A stretch of 16,427 nt of DNA from an uncultured bacterium (GTDB lineage: Bacteria > Bacillota > Clostridia > Oscillospirales > Oscillospiraceae). The translations under genes and the position numbers were made by a program. Below, piece after piece: positions 7,283-13,510 of the stretch; the stretch's first letter is position 1, and each line of letters opens with the position of its first letter. The notes below the pieces were generated by a model. That model was not told the DNA's origin and ran no database searches. It saw nothing but the letters and a program-made list of their open reading frames with translations. The stretch lies in contig CASECK010000177.1 in the NCBI GenBank assembly GCA_949286295.1, forward strand, positions 1 to 16,427. The letters are read 5' to 3'.

Positions 7283-8009
7283 AATCCTGCTCCCAGTTGT
7301 GGTAGACGTTCTGCACGTCGTCGTTGTCCTCCAGAAGGTCGATGAGCTTTTCCATGTTTTTGACATCTTCCTCGGCGGTGAGCTTGACATAGTTCTGGGG
7401 CACCATCTGGATGCCGGCCTCCAGGAAGGTATAGCCCTTCTTCTCCAGCGCCTCGGTCACGGCGGTGAAGGCGTCGGGGTCGGTGTAGACCTCAAACACC
7501 TCGTCGTCGGCCTGCATATCGTCCGCGCCGGCCTCTAACGCGTCCATCATCACCGTGTCCTCGTCCAACTCCCCGGCGTCCAAGACGATAACGCCCTTCC
7601 GGTCAAAGGACCAGGACACACAGCCGGTGGCGCCCAGTCCCTTGCCGTACTTGTCCAGCAGGTGGCGCACCTCGGGGGCGGTGCGGTTGCGGTTGTCGGT
7701 CAGGGCCTCTACAATGATGGCCACGCCGTTGGGCCCATAGCCCTCGTACACTACGCTCTCAAAGCTGTCCGTGTTGCCAGAACCCAGCGCCTTGTCGATG
7801 GTGCGCTTGATGTTGTCATTGGGCATATTGGCGGCCTTGGCCTTGGCGATGACGGTGGCCAGCCGGGAATTGTTGGCCGGGTCGCCGCTGCCGCCGGTCT
7901 TGACGGCCACAATCATCTCCCGGGCGATTTTGGTGAAAATCTGAGAGCGCTTGGCGTCGGCCGCTCCCTTGGTCTTTTGTATATTGTGCCACTTGGAATG
8001 TCCGGACAT
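7281..8009 (-). CDS. yebC: YebC/PmpR family (DUF28, TACO1-like) regulatory protein
   Basis: The 242-residue protein begins MSGHSKWHNIQKTKGAADAK, the signature N-terminus of the YebC family, and continues with NMPNDNIKRTIDKALG and YEGYGPNGVAIIVEALTDN, also highly conserved. Length matches the family (about 240-250). It is cytoplasmic. Family members have been described as DNA-binding regulators (PmpR) and more recently as translation factors helping ribosomes at proline stretches, related to mitochondrial TACO1; the exact paralogue role here cannot be read off the sequence. ATG at 8009 has AAGGGAAG about 8 nt upstream. It has its own sigma-A-like promoter (8079-8051, minus) and a terminator that begins at its stop codon, so it may be a monocistronic unit, though read-through from the HD-domain gene 104 nt upstream is possible. 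Confidence 0.95.
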   Translation of the reverse strand: MSGHSKWHNIQKTKGAADAKRSQIFTKIAREMIVAVKTGGSGDPANNSRLATVIAKAKAANMPNDNIKRTIDKALGSGNTDSFESVVYEGYGPNGVAIIVEALTDNRNRTAPEVRHLLDKYGKGLGATGCVSWSFDRKGVIVLDAGELDEDTVMMDALEAGADDMQADDEVFEVYTDPDAFTAVTEALEKKGYTFLEAGIQMVPQNYVKLTAEEDVKNMEKLIDLLEDNDDVQNVYHNWEQD

Positions 8010-8050
8010 ATATATCTTCCCTTCTGTGCAATCAAATAAAAAGCGGAGAT

Positions 8051-8079
8051 ATTATATCACCGCTCCATTCCCTTTGCAA
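8051..8079 (-). promoter_or_regulatory. Sigma-A-like promoter of yebC
   Basis: On the minus strand, -35 TTGCAA (8079-8074) and a perfect -10 TATAAT (8056-8051) are separated by 17 nt, about 41 nt before the yebC start codon. Confidence 0.75.
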
Positions 8080-8113
8080 GCACAACTTACGCAAGGTCCC
8101 CTCCCCCGGCCTC

Positions 8114-8701
8114 TCACGCTTTCGCCAGGGCGGCCACCGCCACCTCGATGGCCTGCTCCCGGTCCTGCATAGCCCGCAGCGTCATCTCCAGCAGCTTATC
8201 CAAGTCCCAGCCCAGCAGCTTCGCCCCGTCCGCGATGACCTCTCTGGAGCAGCCGGCGGCAAATTTTTTGTCTTTAAACTTCTTTTTCAGCGACTTCAGC
8301 TCCATGTCCGCCGTGCTCCCGGAGGGGCGCATAAGGGCCGCGGCCCCAATCAGGCCGGTGAGCTCGTCGCAGGCGTAGAGCACCTTCTCCATCTCGTGCT
8401 CTGGCTGGATATCTACGCAGTGCCCCCAGCCGTGGCTGGCGGCGGCCCGGATAACGGCCTCGTCCACCCCGGCCTGGCGCATCAGCTCCTGCTCCTTGAC
8501 GCAGTGCTCCTCCGGCCACAGTTCAAAGTCCAAATCGTGGAGCAGCCCCACCTGGGACCACAGCTCCTCTTGGGCGCCGTAGCCCAGTTCCCGGGCAAAC
8601 CAGCCCATCACCTGCTCCACCGTAATGGCGTGGCGGAGATGGAAGGGCTGCTTGTTGTACTTGTTCAGCAGGTCCCAGGCCTGCGCTCTGTCCAGATTCA
8701 T
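8114..8701 (-). CDS. HD-domain phosphohydrolase-like protein
   Basis: This 195-residue protein has an HD-superfamily pattern: H24 in LRHAITVEQVM, H55-D56 in GLLHDLDFE, H66 in EEHCVKEQELM, H90/H94 in ASHGWGHC and D112 in YACDELTGLIG. The order matches metal-dependent HD hydrolases, here a short single-domain form often annotated as HDIG or HD domain-containing protein. The substrate is unknown; nucleotides or phosphorylated metabolites are typical. The start at 8701 is preferred because AAGGGGAG is about 9 nt upstream; the in-frame ATG at 8743 would add 14 residues (GGMSPTYKRG...) without family character. It lies 68 nt after degV on the same strand, with no clear promoter or terminator between them, so co-transcription is likely. 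The tail (about 135-147) is lysine rich. Confidence 0.85.
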   Translation of the reverse strand: MNLDRAQAWDLLNKYNKQPFHLRHAITVEQVMGWFARELGYGAQEELWSQVGLLHDLDFELWPEEHCVKEQELMRQAGVDEAVIRAAASHGWGHCVDIQPEHEMEKVLYACDELTGLIGAAALMRPSGSTADMELKSLKKKFKDKKFAAGCSREVIADGAKLLGWDLDKLLEMTLRAMQDREQAIEVAVAALAKA

Positions 8702-8769
8702 GACGGACACTCCCCTTTTGTATGTTGGACTCATGCCCCCCAATTCCAGGGTGGCCAGGACTTTTTACC

Positions 8770-9603
8770 TCAATATGCAGTGACAATTCCACCGTCGTAG
8801 GCGTAGACGGAGGTGATGCCGCCGGCCTCCACAATCAGGATGTCGGCAAACTGGCACTTCTCCTCCACCATGGCTTTTACCTGCTGGGCCCGCTCCTGGC
8901 AATTGCAGTGGGCAATGCACAAAGTCCGCCCCCGGTGCTCCCCATCCGCGGCCAGCTTCTCTACCAGTTTGTTCAGCGCCTGGCGGATGGTCAGCGCCTG
9001 CCCCAGCTTGCAGATTTCCCCCTCGGGGGTGGCGGCCATGACCAGTTTAATCTTCAGCGCGCCGGTGACCACCGCCTGGAGCTTGGTCAGACGGCCGTTC
9101 TTGCGCAGGTTCTCCAGCGATTCCAGGACAAACACCGTCTGCATCCGGTAAATAAACTGCTCCACCTCCCGGACCACCTTTTTAAAGGGCATTCCGGAGG
9201 AGGCCAGTTCCCGAATCTTCAGCGCCACCAGCACCTCTCCCGAGGAGGCCGAGCAGGAGTTAAACACATGGACGTTCACATGGGGGGCCTCCTCCTCCAG
9301 AAGCATCCGGGCCTGCTCGGCGCTGTTGTGAGAGCCGCTGAGCAGCGCGGACAGGGTGACCACATACACATCCTCCGCCCCCTGATAGGCATCCAGATAG
9401 GCCTGGGGCGGCGGGCAGGCCGTCGTGGGAGACTGCTCGCTGTGCTTCATGGCCCACAGCAGGTCCCCCTGGTCAAAGGTGTCGTCGTCCACAAAGGTGC
9501 TCTCCTGCACCTGAATGGTCAGCGGCACCTTGACAAAGCAGGGGTCCTTCAGCATCTTGGGGGTGAGGTCGCAGCAGCTGTCCACCACAATTTTAAAACT
9601 CAT
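8770..9603 (-). CDS. DegV family fatty acid-binding protein
   Basis: The 277-residue protein begins MSFKIVVDSCCDLTPKML, the DegV start (I-x-x-D-S-x-x-D-L). It contains SPTTACPPPQAYLDAY, corresponding to the conserved T-S-Q-P/S block, and VVTLSALLSGSHNSAEQA, corresponding to the I-S-S-x-L-S-G-T-x-x-S-A block; these surround the bound fatty acid in known structures. DegV/FakB proteins deliver fatty acids to FakA kinase for phospholipid synthesis, but no fakA-like gene is in the window, so FakB function is only an inference. The start at 9603 has AGGAG 9 nt upstream; an upstream ATG at 9612 overlaps that site and one at 9630 lacks it. A candidate promoter lies in the 80-nt gap after trmD. Confidence 0.93.
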   Translation of the reverse strand: MSFKIVVDSCCDLTPKMLKDPCFVKVPLTIQVQESTFVDDDTFDQGDLLWAMKHSEQSPTTACPPPQAYLDAYQGAEDVYVVTLSALLSGSHNSAEQARMLLEEEAPHVNVHVFNSCSASSGEVLVALKIRELASSGMPFKKVVREVEQFIYRMQTVFVLESLENLRKNGRLTKLQAVVTGALKIKLVMAATPEGEICKLGQALTIRQALNKLVEKLAADGEHRGRTLCIAHCNCQERAQQVKAMVEEKCQFADILIVEAGGITSVYAYDGGIVTAY

Positions 9604-9648
9604 GAGCTCCATCTCCTGACATAATTTCAAATATCACATTCTGGGGAG

Positions 9649-9677
9649 AGTCTACCACACCGGGGCTGGAATGTAAA
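9649..9677 (-). promoter_or_regulatory. Candidate promoter of the degV-HD gene pair
   Basis: On the minus strand, -35 TTTACA (9677-9672) and -10 TAGACT (9654-9649) are separated by 17 nt, with TG one base before the -10 (extended -10). It sits in the gap between trmD and degV. Confidence 0.5.
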
Positions 9678-9683
9678 GGAAAA

Positions 9684-10442
9684 TTATGCCCGCCCGGCCC
9701 GCTCCTCCTCCTCAATCTCCCGGAGCAGCGCCTGGTCCTCCCGGGAGGAGAGGTCCAGCTTCTCATACAGGTCTGGCCGGCGCTGCCTGGTGCGCAGGAT
9801 GGACTGCTTGCGCCGCCAGCGGTCCACCAGGGCGTGGTTGCCCGACAGCAGCACCGGCGGCACCGCCCGGTCATGCCACAGTTCTGGGCGGGAGTACTGG
9901 GGAGCCTCCAGCAGGCCGTTCCAGTGGCTCTCATTTTCATAACAGGAGGGGTCGGAGAGCACCCCGGGCACCAGGCGGCACACCGCGTCGGCCACCGCCA
10001 TAGCGGGAATCTCCCCGCCGGTCATGACGAAATCGCCGATGGAGATCTCCTCGTCCACGCACTCGTCGATAAACCGCTCGTCAATGCCCTCGTAGTGGCC
10101 GCAGACCAAAATCAGCCTCTGGTAGCTGTCCTTCAGCCGCCGGGCGTCCGCCTGACAGAAGGTCTTACCCGCCGGGGAGAGGTAGATGGTGTGCACGCGC
10201 TCCCCCGCCTCGCGGCAGATGTGCGCCCAGCAGCGGTACAGGGGATCGGCCTGCATCACCGCCCCGCGGCCGCCGCCGTAGGGATAGTTGTCCACCTGCT
10301 TTTGCTTGTTGACAGTATAGTCCCGAATCTGGTGGCACTCGATGCGGATATAGCCCCGCTCCTGCCCCCGGCCCAGGACGGACTCGCACAGCATATCGCC
10401 CACCACATCCGGGAATAATGTCATAATGTCAATCCGATACAT
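9684..10442 (-). CDS. trmD: tRNA (guanine-N1-)-methyltransferase (m1G37)
   Basis: The 252-residue SPOUT methyltransferase makes m1G37 next to the anticodon, which prevents +1 frameshifting. It begins MYRIDIMTLFPDVVGDML, and carries DNYPYGGGRGAVMQADPLY (51-69), LVCGHYEGIDERF (112-124) and EEISIGDFVMTGGEIPAM (131-148), which form the trefoil-knot SAM site, plus EAPQYSRP (179-186) and a C-terminal tRNA-binding domain. Length is normal. ATG at 10442 has AAGGA upstream at about 10 nt. A near-consensus promoter directly precedes it, so trmD opens its transcript; rimM, rpsP and rplS, its usual neighbours, are not immediately upstream or downstream here. Confidence 0.97.
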   Translation of the reverse strand: MYRIDIMTLFPDVVGDMLCESVLGRGQERGYIRIECHQIRDYTVNKQKQVDNYPYGGGRGAVMQADPLYRCWAHICREAGERVHTIYLSPAGKTFCQADARRLKDSYQRLILVCGHYEGIDERFIDECVDEEISIGDFVMTGGEIPAMAVADAVCRLVPGVLSDPSCYENESHWNGLLEAPQYSRPELWHDRAVPPVLLSGNHALVDRWRRKQSILRTRQRRPDLYEKLDLSSREDQALLREIEEEERAGRA

Positions 10443-10478
10443 GACCCACCAGTCCTTCTCTGTCTCATTTTGCAGTTT

Positions 10479-10507
10479 ATTATACGGGATGGCCGGTTTT
10501 TTTTCAA
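10479..10507 (-). promoter_or_regulatory. Sigma-A promoter of trmD
   Basis: On the minus strand, -35 TTGAAA (10507-10502) and perfect -10 TATAAT (10484-10479) with a 17-nt spacer. The expected start is about 30 nt before the trmD ATG. Confidence 0.82.
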
Positions 10508-10519
10508 CGCGCCGCCGGC

Positions 10520-10572
10520 GAAAAAAGAAAATTTCTTCTTTCCCGGAGAAACATATTTCTTTTTTCTCCCGG
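10520..10572. repeat. Purine/pyrimidine inverted repeat between trmD and fprA
   Basis: GAAAAAAGAAA (10520-10530) is the exact reverse complement of TTTCTTTTTTC (10556-10566), with 25 nt between. Overlapping this, ATTTCTTCTTTCCCGG (10531-10546) recurs as ATTTCTTTTTTCTCCCGG (10555-10572). It lies between two divergent promoters, so it could be an operator or just AT-rich promoter DNA. Confidence 0.5.
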
Positions 10573-10575
10573 CTG

Positions 10576-10584
10576 TGGTAGGAT
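10576..10584 (+). promoter_or_regulatory. Candidate extended -10 element for the fprA gene
   Basis: TGG followed by TAGGAT (10579-10584) forms an extended -10 about 40 nt before the fprA start. The hexamer 17 nt upstream (TTTCTT, 10556-10561) is a poor -35, which would fit an activator-dependent or weak promoter. Confidence 0.4.
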
Positions 10585-10624
10585 TAAAGCGTATCAAACC
10601 CACGGAACAGGAGCGTATTCTTCC

Positions 10625-11977
10625 ATGTATTGTATCCGAAATGTGACCGACGACCTTTTGTGGATCGGGGCCAACGACCGGCAGCACCCGGTGTTTGAGG
10701 CCGCCCACCCGGTCCCCCGGGGGATGAGCTACAACTCCTATCTCCTGCTGGACGAAAAAACGGTTCTCTTTGACACGGTGGACCGTTCCGTTCAGACTCA
10801 ATTCTTCGAAAATCTGGAACACGGGCTGGGCGGACGGAAGCTGGACTATATTTTTGTCCACCACATGGAGCCGGACCATGCCGCCACGCTGGGGGACCTG
10901 ATGCTCCGCCATCCGGAGGCCCGCATCGTCTGTAACGGCAAGGCAATCAACATGATTCGCCAGTTCCACGCCGCCGACCCCGATCACGCCATCCTGGTCA
11001 ACGAGGGGGACAGCCTGACCACCGGGCGGCACCGCTTTACCTTCCTCAGCGCCCCCATGGTCCACTGGCCCGAGGTGGTCATGAGCTATGACAGCACCAG
11101 CCGGATTCTCTTTTCCGCCGACGCCTTCGGCACCTTCGGCGCGCTCAACGGCGTGCTCTTTGCCGACGAGCTGGACGTGGAGCGGGAGTGGCTGGACGAG
11201 GCCAGGCGGTATTACACCAACATCGTGGGCAAGTATGGTCCCCAGGTCACTGCTCTGCTCAACAAGGCGGCCGGCCTGGACATCACCATGCTCTGCCCGC
11301 TCCACGGCCCGGTGTGGCGCGGCGACCTGTCCTACCCCGTGGAGAAATACCGGAAATGGGCCTGCTATGAGCCGGAGGTCCACGGGGTGGTCATCCCCTT
11401 TGCCTCCATCTATGGCCATACGGAGACCGCCGCCAACATCCTGGCCTGCCGTCTGGCGGAGCGGGGTATCCCCGTTCAGATGCACGACGTCTCGGTGACT
11501 CACTACTCCACCGTACTGGCCGACTGCTTTAAGTACAGCCACATTGTCTTTGCCTGCCCCACCTTCAACAACGGCGTCTTTGACGCCATGGAGCACCTGC
11601 TTCGGGATTTAATTCACCACAACCTGCAAAACAGGACGGTGGCCCTCATCCAGAACGGCTCCTGGGCCCCCGCCAGCGGAAAGCTGATGTGCCAGATGCT
11701 GGGGGAGATGAAGGGGATGCAGCTGCTTGGGGAACCTGTCACCCTGAAGTCCGCCCTGGCCCCCGGCCAGGAGGCGGAGTTGGAGGAGCTGGCCGGGAAG
11801 CTGGCCGCCTCCGTGCAGGGCCGCTCCCCTGCCGCTGGCCAGGCTCCGGAAGAGGACAGGCCCCGGGGCTTTGTGTGCAAAATCTGCGGTTTTGTCTATG
11901 AGAGCGACACCCTTCCCCCCGACTATATCTGCCCCATCTGCCGCCGCCCCGCCAGTGATTTTGAGCCGCCGGCATAG
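10625..11977 (+). CDS. FprA-type flavodiiron protein with C-terminal rubredoxin domain
   Basis: The 450-residue protein reduces O2 to water and/or NO to N2O in anaerobes. The N-terminal metallo-beta-lactamase-like domain has all diiron ligands: H80-x-E82-x-D84 (HHMEPDH), H147 (APMVHWPE), D166 (FSADAFG) and H227 (CPLHGPV), with spacings like those of Moorella FprA. A flavodoxin domain follows (about 254-393) with FMN phosphate loop SIYGHTETAA (261-270) and CPTFNNGVF (311-319). After an Ala/Pro/Glu linker (394-414), residues 415-447 form a compact rubredoxin: CKIC (418-421) and CPIC (436-439). Core FprA lacks rubredoxin, whereas NorV-type enzymes have one, so the electron donor site is built in here. 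CAGGAG lies about 11 nt before the ATG. It is followed by a separate mini-rubredoxin gene. Confidence 0.95.
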   Translation: MYCIRNVTDDLLWIGANDRQHPVFEAAHPVPRGMSYNSYLLLDEKTVLFDTVDRSVQTQFFENLEHGLGGRKLDYIFVHHMEPDHAATLGDLMLRHPEARIVCNGKAINMIRQFHAADPDHAILVNEGDSLTTGRHRFTFLSAPMVHWPEVVMSYDSTSRILFSADAFGTFGALNGVLFADELDVEREWLDEARRYYTNIVGKYGPQVTALLNKAAGLDITMLCPLHGPVWRGDLSYPVEKYRKWACYEPEVHGVVIPFASIYGHTETAANILACRLAERGIPVQMHDVSVTHYSTVLADCFKYSHIVFACPTFNNGVFDAMEHLLRDLIHHNLQNRTVALIQNGSWAPASGKLMCQMLGEMKGMQLLGEPVTLKSALAPGQEAELEELAGKLAASVQGRSPAAGQAPEEDRPRGFVCKICGFVYESDTLPPDYICPICRRPASDFEPPA

Positions 11978-12021
11978 GCCGGCTGCAGGCTGAATATCTT
12001 CAAGAAAGGAGCGAGAGTGTG

Positions 12022-12144
12022 ATGAAGTATGTGTGCGACCTGTGCGGCTTTATCTACGACGAGGCCGCCGAGGGTCCCATGCCCGACGACTACGTCTGCC
12101 CCCTGTGCGGGGCGGACAAGAGCCACTTTGCGCCCGAGCAGTGA
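12022..12144 (+). CDS. Mini-rubredoxin (40 residues)
   Basis: The short reading frame begins MKYVCDLCGFIYDEAAEG and ends with DDYVCPLCGADKSHFAPEQ. CDLC (5-8) and CPLC (26-29) provide the four cysteines for one iron. Typical free rubredoxins have about 52-54 residues with about 13 more between the cysteine pairs, so this lacks the usual loop and resembles the rubredoxin-like end domain of rubrerythrin. AAAGGAG lies about 10 nt before the ATG, and the stop is followed by a terminator, which supports a real gene. It starts 44 nt after the flavodiiron gene and most likely carries electrons to it or to a peroxide-reducing partner (inference). It is too short for many gene callers. Confidence 0.88.
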   Translation: MKYVCDLCGFIYDEAAEGPMPDDYVCPLCGADKSHFAPEQ

Positions 12145-12155
12145 ACCGCGGTCTG

Positions 12156-12185
12156 AAAAGGGGGGCCTTGCGCCCCCTTTTTCTT
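12156..12185 (+). terminator. Intrinsic terminator after the flavodiiron-rubredoxin pair
   Basis: AAAAGGGGG (12156-12164) pairs with CCCCCTTTT (12173-12181) around an 8-nt loop, followed by further T residues (TTTTTCTT from 12178). It starts 12 nt after the mini-rubredoxin stop. Confidence 0.85.
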
Positions 12186-12216
12186 GTCCCACTTGCCTTT
12201 TTCCCTCTAAATCGAC

Positions 12217-12232
12217 AAAATGTTAACATTTT
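12217..12232. promoter_or_regulatory. Palindromic candidate operator upstream of the Opu operon
   Basis: AAAATGTTAACATTTT is a perfect 16-bp palindrome, ending 6 nt before the -35 of the Opu promoter. The position suits an activator or a repressor site. I cannot assign a regulator. Confidence 0.55.
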
Positions 12233-12238
12233 CTTCAT

Positions 12239-12267
12239 TTGACAATTTTATCTACATAATGTAAACT
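12239..12267 (+). promoter_or_regulatory. Sigma-A-like promoter of the Opu-type transporter operon
   Basis: Perfect -35 TTGACA (12239-12244) and -10 TAAACT (12262-12267) with a 17-nt spacer. The predicted start near 12274 leaves a leader of about 120 nt before the ATPase start codon. Confidence 0.7.
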
Positions 12268-12295
12268 AATCTTGTACATTGTGTTGGACAATTCT

Positions 12296-12347
12296 GCCAA
12301 GCTGGTTCATGAATCATCTGCTGGCCGCCTTGGCGCGGCTTTTTTTG
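12296..12347 (+). promoter_or_regulatory. Leader attenuator-like element before the Opu operon
   Basis: GCCGC (12324-12328) pairs with GCGGC (12335-12339) and is followed by seven Ts (12340-12346), an intrinsic-terminator pattern located between the promoter and the first gene. Two competing pairings exist: GCCAAG (12296-12301) is exactly complementary to the loop CTTGGC (12329-12334), and GCTGGCC (12320-12326) can pair with GGCCGGC (12350-12356, one G-U). The stem is only 5 bp, so it may be a weak attenuator or the end of a short leader RNA. It matches no riboswitch class I recognise. Confidence 0.45.
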
Positions 12348-12393
12348 TGGGCCGGCTCCCTTCCAGACACGCTTTCCGGAAAAGGAGGTCACT

Positions 12394-13506
12394 TTGTTAA
12401 GATTTGAACACGTGAGCCTGGCATACGGAAGCCAGAAAATCTTGAATGATATCTCATTTGAGATTCAGGACGGCCAGTTTGCCGTCTTTATCGGTCCGTC
12501 AGGGTGCGGCAAGACGACCACGCTGAAAATGATCAACCGCCTCATCCAGCCGGACAGCGGGCACATCTATCTCAACGACAAGGACCTGCTGACCACCGAC
12601 CGCTATGACCTGCGCCGGCATACCGGCTATGTCATCCAGCAGATTGGCCTGTTCCCGAACATGACGGTGGCCCAGAACATATGCGTGGTGCCCAAGCTGC
12701 TGAAATGGCCGAAAGAGAAGTGCGACCAGACCGTTCGCGAGCTGCTGGAAATGGTGGGAATGCCCTATGAGCAGTATGCCCATAAGTACCCCTCGGAGAT
12801 GTCCGGCGGGCAACAGCAGCGCATCGGTATTCTCCGCGCCCTGGCCGCCTCTCCCCCCGTCGTCCTGATGGATGAGCCTTTCAGCGCCCTGGACCCCATG
12901 ACCCGCCGCTCCCTTCAGCTGGAGGTCAAAAACCTGCAGCAGAAGTTGAACAAGACCATCATTTTCGTCACCCACGACATGGAAGAAGCCCTGGACCTGG
13001 CCGACGTCATCATCTTCATGGATCACGGCCAAATCGTCCAGATTGCCCCGCCCGAGGAGATGCTGGAAAGTCCGGCCACGGACCAGATTCGGGAATTTTT
13101 GGGCAAGCACCATGCCGGCCCCTCCCCCGCCGAGCTGACGGTGGACCAGTTCATGCGCACCGGCATCATCACCGTCAACCAGAACCGGGGCGTCAACGAG
13201 TGCGTCAGCCGGATGCAGCACCACAACGTGGACACTCTGCTGGTGGTGGACGAGTACCGGCACTATCAGGGCACCGTCTCCATCGCGGATATCCGCCTGA
13301 CCGGCCACGTGGTCAAAACCATCGGCCCGCTGGTGCGCAGCACTACCCCCGTGGTCCACACCGGGGACAACGCCAAAGAGTGCTTCGACCAGCTGGTATC
13401 CAGCGGTTTCCCCTATCTGGTGGTCCTCAACGCCGACCAGACGGTGGCCGGAATCATCACCAAGACCAGCATGGCCTCCGCCATGGCGGAACAGCTGTGG
13501 GGGTGA
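12394..13506 (+). CDS. Opu-type compatible-solute ABC transporter ATPase with CBS domains
   Basis: The 370-residue protein has an ABC domain (about 1-240) with Walker A GPSGCGKTT (34-42), Q-loop (82-83), signature SGGQQQR (137-143), Walker B VVLMDEPFSALD (156-167) and switch H194. Two CBS motifs follow (about 250-304 and 312-364; TVSIADIRLTG and VAGIITKTSM). This is the OpuCA/ProV/EgtV architecture, in which the CBS pair senses ionic strength or nucleotides in some homologues. It energises uptake through the two permease proteins encoded next. The start is TTG at 12394, supported by AAAAGGAGG ending 5 nt upstream and by the OpuCA-like start LRFEHVSLAYG. Genes opuCA-like, permease and fusion are almost contiguous and form one operon. 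Substrate choice lies in the binding domain, so quaternary amines are only one possibility. Confidence 0.93.
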   Translation: MLRFEHVSLAYGSQKILNDISFEIQDGQFAVFIGPSGCGKTTTLKMINRLIQPDSGHIYLNDKDLLTTDRYDLRRHTGYVIQQIGLFPNMTVAQNICVVPKLLKWPKEKCDQTVRELLEMVGMPYEQYAHKYPSEMSGGQQQRIGILRALAASPPVVLMDEPFSALDPMTRRSLQLEVKNLQQKLNKTIIFVTHDMEEALDLADVIIFMDHGQIVQIAPPEEMLESPATDQIREFLGKHHAGPSPAELTVDQFMRTGIITVNQNRGVNECVSRMQHHNVDTLLVVDEYRHYQGTVSIADIRLTGHVVKTIGPLVRSTTPVVHTGDNAKECFDQLVSSGFPYLVVLNADQTVAGIITKTSMASAMAEQLWG

Positions 13507-13510
13507 TGGA

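Noticed and set aside
10421..11596. Open reading frame of 391 codons opposite the flavodiiron gene
   Set aside because: It is antisense to a gene with complete diiron and FMN motifs, crosses the divergent promoter region, and has no recognisable domain.
12309..12407. Possible 32-residue leader peptide (MNHLLAALARLFLWAGS...) before the Opu ATPase
   Set aside because: There is no ribosome binding site before the ATG and the frame crosses the T-run of the hairpin; kept only as a side note to the leader finding.
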